Shown: one piece after another, positions 21,193-31,306 of the stretch | How positions within the stretch are numbered: position 1 is the first letter of the stretch | Layout: each line of letters opens with the position of its first letter | From: Parabacteroides sp. AM08-6 | Lineage (GTDB): Bacteria; Bacteroidota; Bacteroidia; Bacteroidales; Tannerellaceae | Direction of reading: 5' to 3' | DNA: 64,000 bases | Assembly: GCF_003473295.1 (NCBI RefSeq) | Contig: NZ_QRMP01000016.1 | Coordinates: forward strand, 13,339-77,338 | The notes under the pieces: model-generated | The model's input: only the letters and a program-made list of their open reading frames with translations | Told to the model about the DNA's origin: nothing | Databases searched by the model: none | Made by a program: the position numbers and the translations under genes

Positions 21193-22203
21193 TCAGAAAA
21201 CAGGTGCTTCCGCTTCCAATGAAGGAGACGTTCCCGTTACAACCGGCCAACCGTTCTGCCAACGAACTTGGTCCATCATCAAAACACGCCCGGTCGGGTT
21301 AGCTTTGCTGACCGCATGATAGAATATCCAGTCATTCCCCTTTGCATCCTCTACTATTTCCGAATTATGACCGGTTCCGACAAATGCGTCATTTCCATGA
21401 ATAAGGACTTCATGATGATTTTCCAACATCGGATTACCCTGCTTGTCCGTGTACGGGCCGAACAGGTTTTTGGAACGACCGACAACCGTAGTATAGGTAC
21501 TCTTTAATCCATCACAACAACTCCCGATAGAGGCAAATAAATAATAATAGCCCCCTTTTTTATGGATATAAGTACCCTCATAGGCTGTTCCGGCAACCTG
21601 CTTCTTCTCGGCCCCTTCACGAACAGACAAACCGTCATCCGACAGTTCTATGCCATATATACCGTGGAAACTACCCCAAAAAAGGTACTTTTTCCCGTTA
21701 TCTTCAATATAATATTGGTCTATCGAATTTTGAACATTTATCGTATTGCTGCGGAACATAGGTCCCCGGTCCGTAAACGGTCCCTCCGGTTTATCAGCCG
21801 TAGCAACCCCGATACCGCAAGTCCATTCGCCCCCCCAGACAGACATGGAATAATACAACACATACTGTCCGTTGATAAAATTAATATCCGGAGCCCACAA
21901 CCCACCTTTCGGTTCAAATGTAGGACGAGTCTCTTTTGTAAAAGCTGTACCTATCTCTTCCCAATCCACCAAGTTTTTAGACCTATGGATGGGAAGATTA
22001 CGAATATCTTCGGTGGCATACAGATAAAAATAGCCGTCATTCGCTTTTATGATTGTCGGGTCCGGCAAACTATAGTTTATAACCGGATTCTTATATGTTT
22101 TTTTTGATTCCCCCGGAGCATCTCCATCTCCGGCATGACAATATGTAATACAGCTGCAAAACAAAACCGATGCAAGCAAAATATTCCAGTTTTTCATGTT
22201 CAT
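21193..22203 (-). CDS. GH43-family glycoside hydrolase
   Basis: A protein of about 336 residues starting at ATG 22203 (ATG 22197 is possible), with a hydrophobic N-terminus and Cys residues that could form a lipoprotein anchor (NILLASVLFCSC). The five-bladed propeller residues of clan GH-F are visible: base Asp in YSLPDPTIIKANDGYFYLYA, the WAPDINFINGQYVLYYS block, and acid Glu in YEGTYIHKKGGYYYLFAS. GH43 enzymes release arabinofuranose, xylose or galactose from plant polysaccharides. It is the second gene of the operon that starts with the glutaminase-family protein. Confidence 0.9.
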   Translation of the reverse strand: MNMKNWNILLASVLFCSCITYCHAGDGDAPGESKKTYKNPVINYSLPDPTIIKANDGYFYLYATEDIRNLPIHRSKNLVDWEEIGTAFTKETRPTFEPKGGLWAPDINFINGQYVLYYSMSVWGGEWTCGIGVATADKPEGPFTDRGPMFRSNTINVQNSIDQYYIEDNGKKYLFWGSFHGIYGIELSDDGLSVREGAEKKQVAGTAYEGTYIHKKGGYYYLFASIGSCCDGLKSTYTTVVGRSKNLFGPYTDKQGNPMLENHHEVLIHGNDAFVGTGHNSEIVEDAKGNDWIFYHAVSKANPTGRVLMMDQVRWQNGWPVVTGTSPSLEAEAPVF

Positions 22204-22220
22204 CAAGTTATTTTAATGAA

Positions 22221-24746
22221 TTAATTTGAAGCTTGTGCTCCGAGCATCTCTTGTTCCAACAACTTCATAAAATACCCCGCCACAACCGAACGGGCACGGA
22301 AGCCAACCGATTTGCCATCCGTTGTCTCATGCCAGTCGCTCAAAGGCATACGAGTAGTCGTTTCATTTGCATATTTATAAACCGGTGAAATCAATTGATG
22401 GAAATCACTCATATTCCCGGTCAGGCAAGCCGTCCACATAATCCAATCAGATTTCGTATACGTTTTCCTGCTATCCAACGGTAATCCGTAAGGATTCTGC
22501 TTTTTCAGATAATAAGCCATTTCAGTTGTCGCAATAGACGGGTCAAAAATATTCAATCCCAACAATCTATCCCAGACTAAATTATATTTCTGGCTCCAAG
22601 TACCCGGCTGGTCAAATGTTAATTTATAATGATCGCCGTCTATAGCCATTTCTTTCCATTTCGCAGCCATCTCTTTAGCAGCTGCCATATACTTTTCCGC
22701 CGTTTCTTTATCACCCAACATTTCCGCCAGCTTTCCATATCCGGCAATCCCCATAATCGCTTTGATAGAGAGATTGGCATTATGGGCAAAATGGCCGGCA
22801 AAGTCGTCCGTACAAAGCTGGTTTTCAGGGTCCAGACCTTCTTTCAGCAAATAGTTAGCCCAAGTTGTCAGAACTTCCCAATGCTTCTTCGCATAATCGG
22901 CATTTCCTTCACGCATAGCGATTGCGGTTATCAATATCAACATATTGCCACTCTCTTCCACTGGCATATCCCCTCCATATGTTTGTCCGTTAGCCTGCGG
23001 ATAAGTACCCACATCATGGGCAGCGAACGGTTTGTTCCACTTGCCGCTTTCGCTGAAATATAATATCGGAGTCAGCATTCCTTTCAATAATTCCGGATTG
23101 TAAACCAAGAAGAGAGGAGCAGACGGATACGACAAATCGACCGTACCGACAGAACCGTTACTAAAGTTCTCTTTTGAAAGGAATATCAGGTTCCCTTCCT
23201 TATCTTCCACCAACTTATGGGCAGCAATCGATTGGCGATAAACAACGGCGCAAAGTTCGGCATACTCTTTTCCTCCGGCTTTTTCCGTAGCATCCATCAT
23301 CTGTGTATCAAACTGACGGCAACGCTCCATCACAGCAGCATAATCCGTACTCGCCTTTTCCAAAGCCTGCTGCATATCCACCTTACCATTATGTTTCCAG
23401 TAAGCCATGCGGTTATCCTTAAAATACTGAATAGCATATAAATCATCATATCCAATCATCATAAAACCGGTAGCCGGAGCTGAAACTTTACCCAAATCAT
23501 CAGAGAAACAAAGAACACTCAGGGCAGCAGGAGTATTATCATTGGGAACCCCTACAATAGAAGCCGTACCATCTTCTACAAAACGTTTTTTCATCTGACG
23601 GTAAGAACCCGTTCCTATATTCACATTTTCCTTCTTAGGTGCAGCCAAATAGAAATATCCCCAATCAATACGGACATCATCCCCTTTCTTCTGAAGGATA
23701 GGTTGTTCCGTCGTCCCTGCCTTCGCATAAATAAGTTTATCACCTCCCAAAGAAGCACTTATCTCTACCGGCTGGCCAGGAGTATTAATCGCCCATTCCG
23801 GAGTAGCATCCATATAAATCTGTACATCATGCTCTTTTCCATCCAATGATTTTACCTGATAAGACAGATAGTTCACAGGCCTAGTCATCAAATCCAAATC
23901 ATCCATCAATACAGGTGAAGTAAAAATCAAATCCAACTGTACAGGTCCGCATTCAAAGACATAGAATGTCTGTGTCGGCAACACATTTACAGATTTTTGT
24001 GTGGCAGCCTGTTCAAAGAACGTAGCATTCTGCTCTTTTGTATATAAACCAAAATCAACATAAGCGCCCCCGATACGGTTATGGCAATGAGCCGCAATCA
24101 CATTTTTACCGGGTTTCAAGGTAGCCTTTACTTCGGCCGGAAGTTCTTTCATCACATTACTTTTCCAGGAATAATCCGTTGCGACAACTTCTATACCATT
24201 TATATAAAGCTCGAATATATCATCATGCGAATACTCCAAAATCACCTCATCGGCAGAACAATCCTTCGACAAATCGAATGTACGGCGCACCCAGATATCT
24301 TTGCTTTCCCAAAGAGTAGAAAGATGCGGTTGCTCGGAAGTTCCGAAAGCGGCTTTCCCCTTTGTCCAGGATGTATCATTAAAATCATCGGATATCCAGT
24401 TCTTAGCCGGTTCCTTTTCCGTATATACGGCATCCCATTTTTCTACGGCAGCCGTAGGCAGAATCGCATTTAACGGCATTTTCTCCACCCCCATAAAACG
24501 ATAGACCTGGCCATCCACACGCAAGGCACCGACTAACGGATGTTCACGTCCTGTCCAATGACGCGTTGCGTCCTCATTTAGCTTATCGGTAAACGACCAA
24601 GTACTTGTATACGGGTCAATTGTTACCAATGGATAAGAAGGTGCACGAAGCGAATTTTGTTTTTGCGGTTCGAAATAATCGGAAGAACCGCTGCATGCAC
24701 TCAGTAAACACGAAAATAAAACACAAATCAAAGATACATTTCTCAT
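22221..24746 (-). CDS. Glutaminase-A-family (DUF4965/DUF1793) lipoprotein
   Basis: An 841-residue lipoprotein: MRNVSLICVLFSCLLSAC ends in a lipobox with Cys18. The N-terminal half holds beta-sandwich segments, including a galactose-binding-like stretch (DDFNDTSWTKGKAAFG ... EVILEYSHDDIFELYING, about 100-230). The C-terminal half is an (alpha/alpha) barrel with GDMPVEESGNMLILITAIA, TDDFAGHFAHNANLSIKAIMGIAGYG and WDRLLGLNIF. Proteins of this type are named glutaminase after a fungal enzyme, but in Bacteroides loci they sit among glycoside hydrolases and their substrate is unknown. It is the first gene of the leftward operon and divergent from the HTCS. Confidence 0.85.
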   Translation of the reverse strand: MRNVSLICVLFSCLLSACSGSSDYFEPQKQNSLRAPSYPLVTIDPYTSTWSFTDKLNEDATRHWTGREHPLVGALRVDGQVYRFMGVEKMPLNAILPTAAVEKWDAVYTEKEPAKNWISDDFNDTSWTKGKAAFGTSEQPHLSTLWESKDIWVRRTFDLSKDCSADEVILEYSHDDIFELYINGIEVVATDYSWKSNVMKELPAEVKATLKPGKNVIAAHCHNRIGGAYVDFGLYTKEQNATFFEQAATQKSVNVLPTQTFYVFECGPVQLDLIFTSPVLMDDLDLMTRPVNYLSYQVKSLDGKEHDVQIYMDATPEWAINTPGQPVEISASLGGDKLIYAKAGTTEQPILQKKGDDVRIDWGYFYLAAPKKENVNIGTGSYRQMKKRFVEDGTASIVGVPNDNTPAALSVLCFSDDLGKVSAPATGFMMIGYDDLYAIQYFKDNRMAYWKHNGKVDMQQALEKASTDYAAVMERCRQFDTQMMDATEKAGGKEYAELCAVVYRQSIAAHKLVEDKEGNLIFLSKENFSNGSVGTVDLSYPSAPLFLVYNPELLKGMLTPILYFSESGKWNKPFAAHDVGTYPQANGQTYGGDMPVEESGNMLILITAIAMREGNADYAKKHWEVLTTWANYLLKEGLDPENQLCTDDFAGHFAHNANLSIKAIMGIAGYGKLAEMLGDKETAEKYMAAAKEMAAKWKEMAIDGDHYKLTFDQPGTWSQKYNLVWDRLLGLNIFDPSIATTEMAYYLKKQNPYGLPLDSRKTYTKSDWIMWTACLTGNMSDFHQLISPVYKYANETTTRMPLSDWHETTDGKSVGFRARSVVAGYFMKLLEQEMLGAQASN

Positions 24747-24777
24747 GATATTAGATTTTTTCCATTTTTATCAGAGA

Positions 24778-24785
24778 CAAAGATA
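24778..24785 (-). promoter_or_regulatory. Candidate -7 box of the glutaminase-GH43-GH2-GH2 operon
   Basis: The minus strand reads TATCTTTG, an exact TAnnTTTG match, about 32 bp upstream of the start codon. No convincing -33 box was seen, as expected for an activator-dependent promoter under HTCS control. Confidence 0.55.
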
Positions 24786-25140
24786 CCAAATTCTTTTCCG
24801 GTTGTACTTAAACATTCGGTCAAAAGCTTTCAAATTTCAATCAATCAATCGTTCATTTTCTCATCACATGCGGATTTTAAAGGCATCTCAAGACTGAATA
24901 GCACTTTTCTCCTATCCTGCAGATTGACAAAATGTTCTCCTTTTGAATGTTTTACTACCATATCCATATATTAAAAAGAGTTACATGTGCGGGTAATTCA
25001 TTTTACCCGCCATATTAATCCGATTTAGCTGCGGTAATAGTGACATTTTGATAATCGGGAGTATCTACCGCCAAACAAAGATTCCTCATATAAATATATT
25101 TTATTAATTTCGTCCCGTTGAACACAGACTGTACATTTAT
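24786..25140. other. Intergenic region before the HTCS gene, with hairpin and possible relic
   Basis: This region separates the divergent operon and HTCS gene. A perfect hairpin, gcgggtaa (24989-24996) with ttacccgc (25003-25010), is present. Just to its right the minus strand can be read as a short frame ending VDTPDYQNVTITAAKSD-stop (about 25093-25022), which looks like a protein C-terminus followed by a terminator. This could be the tail of a lost leftward gene, but the evidence is weak. TAATTTCG upstream of the HTCS gene may be its -7 box. Confidence 0.35.
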
Positions 25141-28100
25141 ATGAAAATACAATTCTATCTGTTTCTATTATTATTCTTGTTGCCGGGGCTACAAACGGTC
25201 AAAGGAGAGAATCTGTATTTTCGACATTACAATAACAAACAAGGATTGTCCCATAATACGGTTTATTGTTCCCTACAAGACAAAAGAGGTTTTATGTGGT
25301 TTGGGACCGACGACGGGTTAAACCGGTTCGACGGACATACATTTAAAGTTTACCGCCATAACTCCTATCAACCGGAAAGCCTTCCTAACGACCACATCAT
25401 CAGTCTTTTTGAAGATTCGGAAGAAAAAATATGGGTGTGTACAAACCGGGGAACCTGCTATTATGATTATCATACGGATGCTTTTCACCCTTTGCAACTT
25501 GCGAATGAGGAAAATACTCCGGAATATTTCATTTCCGTCCGGGAAGATAAGCAGGGTAATTTATGGTTTCTCGATTATAACCGAATCGTACGTTACTCTC
25601 CATCTGACCGGACTACCCGAAGCTATCCGGGCAGTACACACGTCTATTCAACTCTGGCTATTTCCGATGAAGGATTACCGATTGTGGCAGACTACTACGA
25701 TTTTTATCAGTACAACCCGCAAGCGGATAACTTTTTCAAAATTCCGGCTTTAGGAGAAGCCGATATAAAAAGCCAAAACCATATTTCTACAATTTGCCCG
25801 GTACCCGATGTCGGTATTTTGATTGGTACGGAAAAAGGAGGACTGATGTTGTATAATAATTACGACAAAAATACGACGACACTCATTCCTGCCATTCAGG
25901 TTCGTTCTATTATACCTTTCAATAAAAACACGTATTGGATAGCCTCTGAATCGGGTATACACATCTATAACATTCTGACCCGTTCTATCCGGCAATTAAC
26001 AAAATCATTGACAAACGAATATACGATTGCCGACAATGCCGTTTACTCACTAACCAAAGATAAAGAAGGAGGAATATGGGTCGGTTCCTTTTTCGGAGGT
26101 ATCAGTTATCTCCCTAAGGAATATACCGGCTTTAACCACTTCATCGGAGGAAAGACACATCCGCAAATGTTGGGCAATGCCGTACGGGAAATCTGCCCGG
26201 ACCAATATGGGAATCTGTGGTTGGGTACGGAAGATAACGGTATTAACCAATATAACCTGAAGACAGGTAAAATCACCAACTATTCCTATAATAACACACA
26301 ACATCCCTTATCCGCTACCAATATACATGGTTTATTCGCCGACAAAAATAAACTTTGGGTAGGAACTTTCAACAAGGGCATCGACCTACTGGATATTCCT
26401 TCGGGCAAAATCATCAAACGTTACAATCAGGCTAACACAGGAAATAACCTGGGGTCCGACTTTGTTCTTTGCTTTGAAAAAACACAGCAAAATGAGTTCC
26501 TTATCGGAACATCCAACGGCATTTTCCTATACAATGAGGAAAAAGATGATTTCAACCGTTGGAAAGACATTTACGCCCTTATCCGGCAAATTTATGAAGA
26601 CACAGATGGAAATATCTGGGTGGCCTCCACCAATGGTATATACTGTTATCACCAAACGGATGGCACAATGACACATTTCACCTCCGATATGAATCGCTCA
26701 CAAAGTATCGGCAGCAACAATACTACTTCCATTTTCGAAGATTCTCACGGACGTATTTGGGTTACTACCGTCAATGGGTTCTCTTTATATAATGAGAAAA
26801 CCGGACTATTTAACCATATTAGCGTGGAAAACGGACTTCCCAGCAATATTATTTACCGAATCGTAGAAGATAATAATGGCTTTTTCTGGATTTCGACAGC
26901 AAACGGACTGGTACATTTTAATCCTGAAACCTACGCAATGCGTACCTTTACCTACAAAGATGGTCTGCACGAGGCCCAATTCAACTACAGTTCGTCCTAC
27001 AAAGCTCCGGATGGAACCATCTACATGGGGACTATCAACGGGATGATTTCATTTAATCCCCAATCGTTTAAAGAAGATACATTTTCTCCTCCCATCTATA
27101 TCACACGTATTCATCTGCCGGGAGAAGAAAAGAAAAAATATAATATCGAAACACCTTTCACCGGAGATACAAAAAAACTGGAATTACCTTACAATGCCTC
27201 TACTTTTACCTTGTCGTATGTAGCTCTCAGCTATACTTCGCCGGAAGCTATCCGATATGCCTATATGCTGGACGGAGTAGACAAAGACTGGATTTATATG
27301 AACCAGAATCAGGAAGTAACCTTTGCCAATCTATCACCGGGAAAATATACCTTTCGGGTAAAGTCTACGAACAGTAGCGGCATCTGGCAAAATAACGAAC
27401 AGGCATTGTCTATCATCATCACCCCTCCTTTCTGGGCTACCAATTGGGCTTTCATGGCTTATGCCTTGTCCGTTTGTTTCCTGATTTTCTTATTCTACAA
27501 ATATAAGAAAACAAAGCTGGAAGAAAAGCTCCGAATCAACCGCCAGATTTTCGAGAACAAAAAGGAAAAAGAGCTTTCTGATGCCAAAATCCAATTTTTC
27601 ACTTTTATCACACATGAAATACGGACTCCGCTGACATTAATTAATGCCCCATTGGAAAAAATAATCAAGTCCGGTGATGGAAATACCGAAACAAAAAGAA
27701 ACCTGCATATTATCGAAAAGAACACACAGCGTTTACTGAACCTCAGCAATCAGCTTCTCGACTTCCGAAAAACAGAAAGCAGAGGCTTCCGCCTGAATTA
27801 TGTAAAAACAGACGTAACGCTTTGGCTGAATACCATTCTGCAACCTTATCTGCCACTCATGGAAAAAGAGCATAAAATATTTAAAACAGATATTCCAGAA
27901 AAACATCTTTACGCAGATATTGACAGGGAAGCATTTTCTAAAATAATGGATAATCTGCTAACAAATGCCATCAAATATTCGGACAAATTTATCCATTTAC
28001 ATGTAAATTCAGAACAGACGGACAATTTCTCTATTACAATAATAAACGATGGTTTCCTTATACCGGAAAATGAACGGGAAAAGATATTCTCACCTTTCTA

Positions 28101-29109
28101 CCGGTTGAAAGAAACTGAGAATAAACAGGGTAGCGGCATCGGTTTATCTTTAGCTTTATCCTTAGCTGAATTCCACAAAGGAACAATCCTCTATAATCAG
28201 GCTGAAGGAGGAATGAACCTGTTCACTCTGACATTACCCTATAATCAGAAAGAGGGTTATCAAATACTTACAATGGATGATGAACAAGAAAGCATCACAC
28301 CTGTACCTTCCGTTCAGGATACGGGAAAACCTGTTATCCTCATAGTTGAAGACCAAAGCGATATGCGGCAATTTATCGCGCGCGAATTATCTGATAATTA
28401 CGCTGTTTTGGAAGCCGAAAACGGAAAAATAGCAATCCAAATATTAAAGAACAATGTAATTCACTTAATCATCAGCGATGTGATGATGCCGGTAATGGAT
28501 GGCTTCGAGTTCTGCAACCAAGTCAAAAATGATATTAATTTCAGCCATATTCCGTTCATCTTGCTGACAGCGCAACATAACCTACAATCCCGTCTGAAAG
28601 GATTAAACACCGGAGCGGACGCTTATATGGAAAAACCTTTTTCCACAGAACTTTTATTGGCTCAAGTTGAAAACCTGTTAAAAAACCGCGAATTATTGAA
28701 TAAAGCTTATTTTGAAAAACCACTTATCCCTGTAAGTAGTTTATCCGCCTCACCGGTCGATGATATTTTTCTCAAGAAACTCAACGCATTCATGGATGAA
28801 CAGATTAGCAATGAATCACTCAGTGTAGAAATGGTAGCCCAGGAGATGGGTATGAGTACTTCCAGCTTATATAGAAAAGTGAAAGGCCTTTCCGGCCTCT
28901 CCCCTGTTGATTTCATAAAAGTAAGCCGTCTAAAAAAAGCCGTCCAACTGATGCAAAACGGAGAAGAACGCATCAATACAATAGCTTTCCAGGTCGGCTT
29001 CTCTTCCCCCGCCTACTTTTCGACCTGCTTTCTGAAGCAGTATGGAAAAACGCCAACGGAATTTATGAGAGATATCCAACCTGGAAATTCAAAATATATC
29101 ACGGACTGA
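25141..29109 (+). CDS. Hybrid two-component system regulator (HTCS)
   Basis: A 1322-residue single-chain sensor/regulator. Order: signal peptide (1-22); periplasmic two-bladed propeller sensor of repeated Reg_prop motifs (for example FMWFGTDDGLNRFDG, NIWVASTNGIYCY, about 25-660); Y_Y_Y domain (about 690-760); membrane helix (about 768-788); histidine kinase with His825 in FITHEIRTPLTLI and an HATPase domain (NLLTNAIKYSD, GSGIGLSLAL); receiver with Asp1113 in IISDVMMPVMDG; and a C-terminal AraC-type DNA-binding domain (about 1215-1315). It should sense a glycan fragment in the periplasm and activate the flanking operons. It is the only regulator in this locus. Confidence 0.95.
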   Translation: MKIQFYLFLLLFLLPGLQTVKGENLYFRHYNNKQGLSHNTVYCSLQDKRGFMWFGTDDGLNRFDGHTFKVYRHNSYQPESLPNDHIISLFEDSEEKIWVCTNRGTCYYDYHTDAFHPLQLANEENTPEYFISVREDKQGNLWFLDYNRIVRYSPSDRTTRSYPGSTHVYSTLAISDEGLPIVADYYDFYQYNPQADNFFKIPALGEADIKSQNHISTICPVPDVGILIGTEKGGLMLYNNYDKNTTTLIPAIQVRSIIPFNKNTYWIASESGIHIYNILTRSIRQLTKSLTNEYTIADNAVYSLTKDKEGGIWVGSFFGGISYLPKEYTGFNHFIGGKTHPQMLGNAVREICPDQYGNLWLGTEDNGINQYNLKTGKITNYSYNNTQHPLSATNIHGLFADKNKLWVGTFNKGIDLLDIPSGKIIKRYNQANTGNNLGSDFVLCFEKTQQNEFLIGTSNGIFLYNEEKDDFNRWKDIYALIRQIYEDTDGNIWVASTNGIYCYHQTDGTMTHFTSDMNRSQSIGSNNTTSIFEDSHGRIWVTTVNGFSLYNEKTGLFNHISVENGLPSNIIYRIVEDNNGFFWISTANGLVHFNPETYAMRTFTYKDGLHEAQFNYSSSYKAPDGTIYMGTINGMISFNPQSFKEDTFSPPIYITRIHLPGEEKKKYNIETPFTGDTKKLELPYNASTFTLSYVALSYTSPEAIRYAYMLDGVDKDWIYMNQNQEVTFANLSPGKYTFRVKSTNSSGIWQNNEQALSIIITPPFWATNWAFMAYALSVCFLIFLFYKYKKTKLEEKLRINRQIFENKKEKELSDAKIQFFTFITHEIRTPLTLINAPLEKIIKSGDGNTETKRNLHIIEKNTQRLLNLSNQLLDFRKTESRGFRLNYVKTDVTLWLNTILQPYLPLMEKEHKIFKTDIPEKHLYADIDREAFSKIMDNLLTNAIKYSDKFIHLHVNSEQTDNFSITIINDGFLIPENEREKIFSPFYRLKETENKQGSGIGLSLALSLAEFHKGTILYNQAEGGMNLFTLTLPYNQKEGYQILTMDDEQESITPVPSVQDTGKPVILIVEDQSDMRQFIARELSDNYAVLEAENGKIAIQILKNNVIHLIISDVMMPVMDGFEFCNQVKNDINFSHIPFILLTAQHNLQSRLKGLNTGADAYMEKPFSTELLLAQVENLLKNRELLNKAYFEKPLIPVSSLSASPVDDIFLKKLNAFMDEQISNESLSVEMVAQEMGMSTSSLYRKVKGLSGLSPVDFIKVSRLKKAVQLMQNGEERINTIAFQVGFSSPAYFSTCFLKQYGKTPTEFMRDIQPGNSKYITD

Positions 29110-29110
29110 C

Positions 29111-29230
29111 AATAGTAACCAAATCATTTATCTCGTGCTCAACGTCCGTTGTTTGTATGTAAATAGCCGTACTCAAGCCAAAATATTTAACTATTTGGTC
29201 CGATTCATTAAGCATTAGCACGTAGGCATC
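29111..29230 (-). pseudogene. Relic of the C-terminal part of a GH2 gene
   Basis: Between the convergent HTCS and GH127 genes, the minus strand reads FGLSTAIYIQTTDVEHEIND, very close to the SAAVYTQTTDVEGEVNG block of the GH2 protein at 19339-21153. The frame is preceded by a stop (TAG at about 29231-29233) and the expected following LMTYDR has become LVTIVS, running into the 3' end of the HTCS gene. No start or catalytic domain remains. This is best explained as the residue of a deleted GH2 gene that belonged to the locus. Confidence 0.7.
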
Positions 29231-29277
29231 CTATTCAACTTCATTTCATAAGCATCATTACGTACAGGCCATAAATG

Positions 29278-31293
29278 TTATTCAGTAGTCGGGAATGAAG
29301 CTATTCTCAAACGTGCGGCTCCCATTGGAACTAATGTTATTTCATCCAATGTTTCCGATTTTCGGGCATTTTCATACGGAAGGACACCACACAACCCATA
29401 TTCATCAATTTTCCATTCCGGGATTAAACGACCTTTTGCTTTAAACTCCAAAGGAACATTTGCTAAAGTAAACGGATTATTATCAGAAGGCCATTCCCTA
29501 CGCTGGATAGTAATTGGCGTGTTGACCTGCAAAGCATAATTCCAAGGACTTGCCGGATAAATTTCATAAGTCGGCCAAGCTGAAGCATCAGCTCCTTCCT
29601 GCCATTTAGAATCACCGATTGCAGTTTCACGACTATCCTTCTGCCGATAATCTTCATTTATCTTTAAAGACAATGTTAGAGGCCCATAATCCACGCTGAC
29701 ACTATTTTTATTGACCTGCCATTGACGATAATTGAAATTCATCGGAACAGAAAGTACTACTTCATCGCTATCCGCCCATTCGCGTGTGATTTTAGCGTAC
29801 TTACCTGCAATCAAATCCACATTAAAAGGCTGCCCGTTTACAGAAACCAAAGCATTTTCACACCATGAAGGAATACGTAAATAAAGAGGGAATGTAACAT
29901 TTTTAGAAGTTGTAAGAGTAAAACGTATTGTCTCCTCAAAAGGATAATTCGTTTGTTCCTGCAAAGTTACTTCTGTTCCGTCCCCAACCTTCACCTTTGC
30001 CTTGCAAGCATTGTATAAAACAGCAGCAACCCCATTGTCAGGTGTAGCATAAATCAAATTTTCTACATAATAAGGCCAACCGAAACCATGATTATGCTGA
30101 CAACAACGACTACTAAAAGGATTCATAGATAGGAACGGACCGCTATTGTCAATGCCTGGATGATGGTTCTTTGAATCACTTACCACATGATTCGGACTTG
30201 TTATATAACGAAGTGCTTTATAATCAGGCATTAAAGCAGCAGGATAACTATTAAATGCCACATCTTCACAATTCTCTGCCCAATAAGGGTCGCCACTTAT
30301 CTGGAGCATGATTTCATCCGATGCCATTTGCTCAACAAAACCACAAGTTTCCGTACCCTGACGCGGATCAAAGTATCCGATACGTGCATTTTCGTCTGCA
30401 CCGAACATTCCGCCCGGAACTTGTCCGAACGCCCGGCGAACCAAACTTTGCACATTGTAACTGGCAGACAACATCGCAGAATCCTTTGTAAACAAGAAAT
30501 AAGTAGCCGGTTCACGAAAACACTGGGCCACATTTACATTATGCCAGTTAGGTAACTGGGTAGATTTTGTCCAATTAGCTGTATTTTTATGTATTTTTTC
30601 ACCTAAAGCCAACAACTTCTTATCTCCTGTATGATTATATAGCCAAACAACACTCCACAGATTATCACCCCCTCGGCTATTTTCCCAATAACTGGACAGG
30701 AAATTTTCATCCGGAACGGTAAGCAGATAATTGCAATACTTTGTCATAAAATCAATAACCCGTTCATCGTTTGAATATTCATAATAGGATTGCATAATCC
30801 ACAAGACAATCATGTTCGGCCAAAAATCCTGTTTACCGTTATTCAAATGGACCGGACCGAAATTGCCGTCTTCCCGCTGACTTTTCAGGATACTATCAAT
30901 CCAGAACTTTGCTTCTTTCAGCATCGCATCATCCTGAACAATATAAGCAAGATTCGCATATCCGCGCAACCAATAAGGAACTTCTTCCCATCCCCATTGT
31001 CCGCCAGTTTCCAGCCAGGCATTATCTTTCTTTTGCAACCAAGCACTAATCTCTCTCAAATGTCCGTTCAATCCGTTTTTCTGCAATTCCAATTGTTGCT
31101 TCAGCCATCCTTCCGGTTGAATAGTACCAGCCGGAAGTTTTATAAACTGCTGTGGTTGCAGAGGAGCACGGTTACTCACGTAAAAATCATTCCGTGTAGT
31201 TGTCGACAGTCGGTCAACCTGCTCTAACAACGTGTTCTGAGGGCTTGAACAGGATACACAAATCAAAGAAAGAAATAATATACTTTTTTTCAT
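29278..31293 (-). CDS. GH127/DUF1680 family, likely beta-L-arabinofuranosidase
   Basis: A 671-residue lipoprotein from ATG 31293: MKKSILFLSLICVSC has a lipobox. The (alpha/alpha)6 barrel spans about 60-430, with GTETCGFVEQM carrying the Glu and Cys and SRCCQHNHGFGWPYYVENL carrying the paired Cys of the zinc-thiolate catalytic site known from Bifidobacterium HypBA1. A beta-sandwich region (PLYLRIPSWCENALVSVNGQP) follows. The catalytic Cys motif supports retained activity. It lies 13 bp after the triple GH43 gene in the same operon, so removal of terminal beta-arabinofuranose from plant glycans is a reasonable inference. Confidence 0.88.
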   Translation of the reverse strand: MKKSILFLSLICVSCSSPQNTLLEQVDRLSTTTRNDFYVSNRAPLQPQQFIKLPAGTIQPEGWLKQQLELQKNGLNGHLREISAWLQKKDNAWLETGGQWGWEEVPYWLRGYANLAYIVQDDAMLKEAKFWIDSILKSQREDGNFGPVHLNNGKQDFWPNMIVLWIMQSYYEYSNDERVIDFMTKYCNYLLTVPDENFLSSYWENSRGGDNLWSVVWLYNHTGDKKLLALGEKIHKNTANWTKSTQLPNWHNVNVAQCFREPATYFLFTKDSAMLSASYNVQSLVRRAFGQVPGGMFGADENARIGYFDPRQGTETCGFVEQMASDEIMLQISGDPYWAENCEDVAFNSYPAALMPDYKALRYITSPNHVVSDSKNHHPGIDNSGPFLSMNPFSSRCCQHNHGFGWPYYVENLIYATPDNGVAAVLYNACKAKVKVGDGTEVTLQEQTNYPFEETIRFTLTTSKNVTFPLYLRIPSWCENALVSVNGQPFNVDLIAGKYAKITREWADSDEVVLSVPMNFNYRQWQVNKNSVSVDYGPLTLSLKINEDYRQKDSRETAIGDSKWQEGADASAWPTYEIYPASPWNYALQVNTPITIQRREWPSDNNPFTLANVPLEFKAKGRLIPEWKIDEYGLCGVLPYENARKSETLDEITLVPMGAARLRIASFPTTE

Positions 31294-31306
31294 AATCAAA
31301 CTATTT

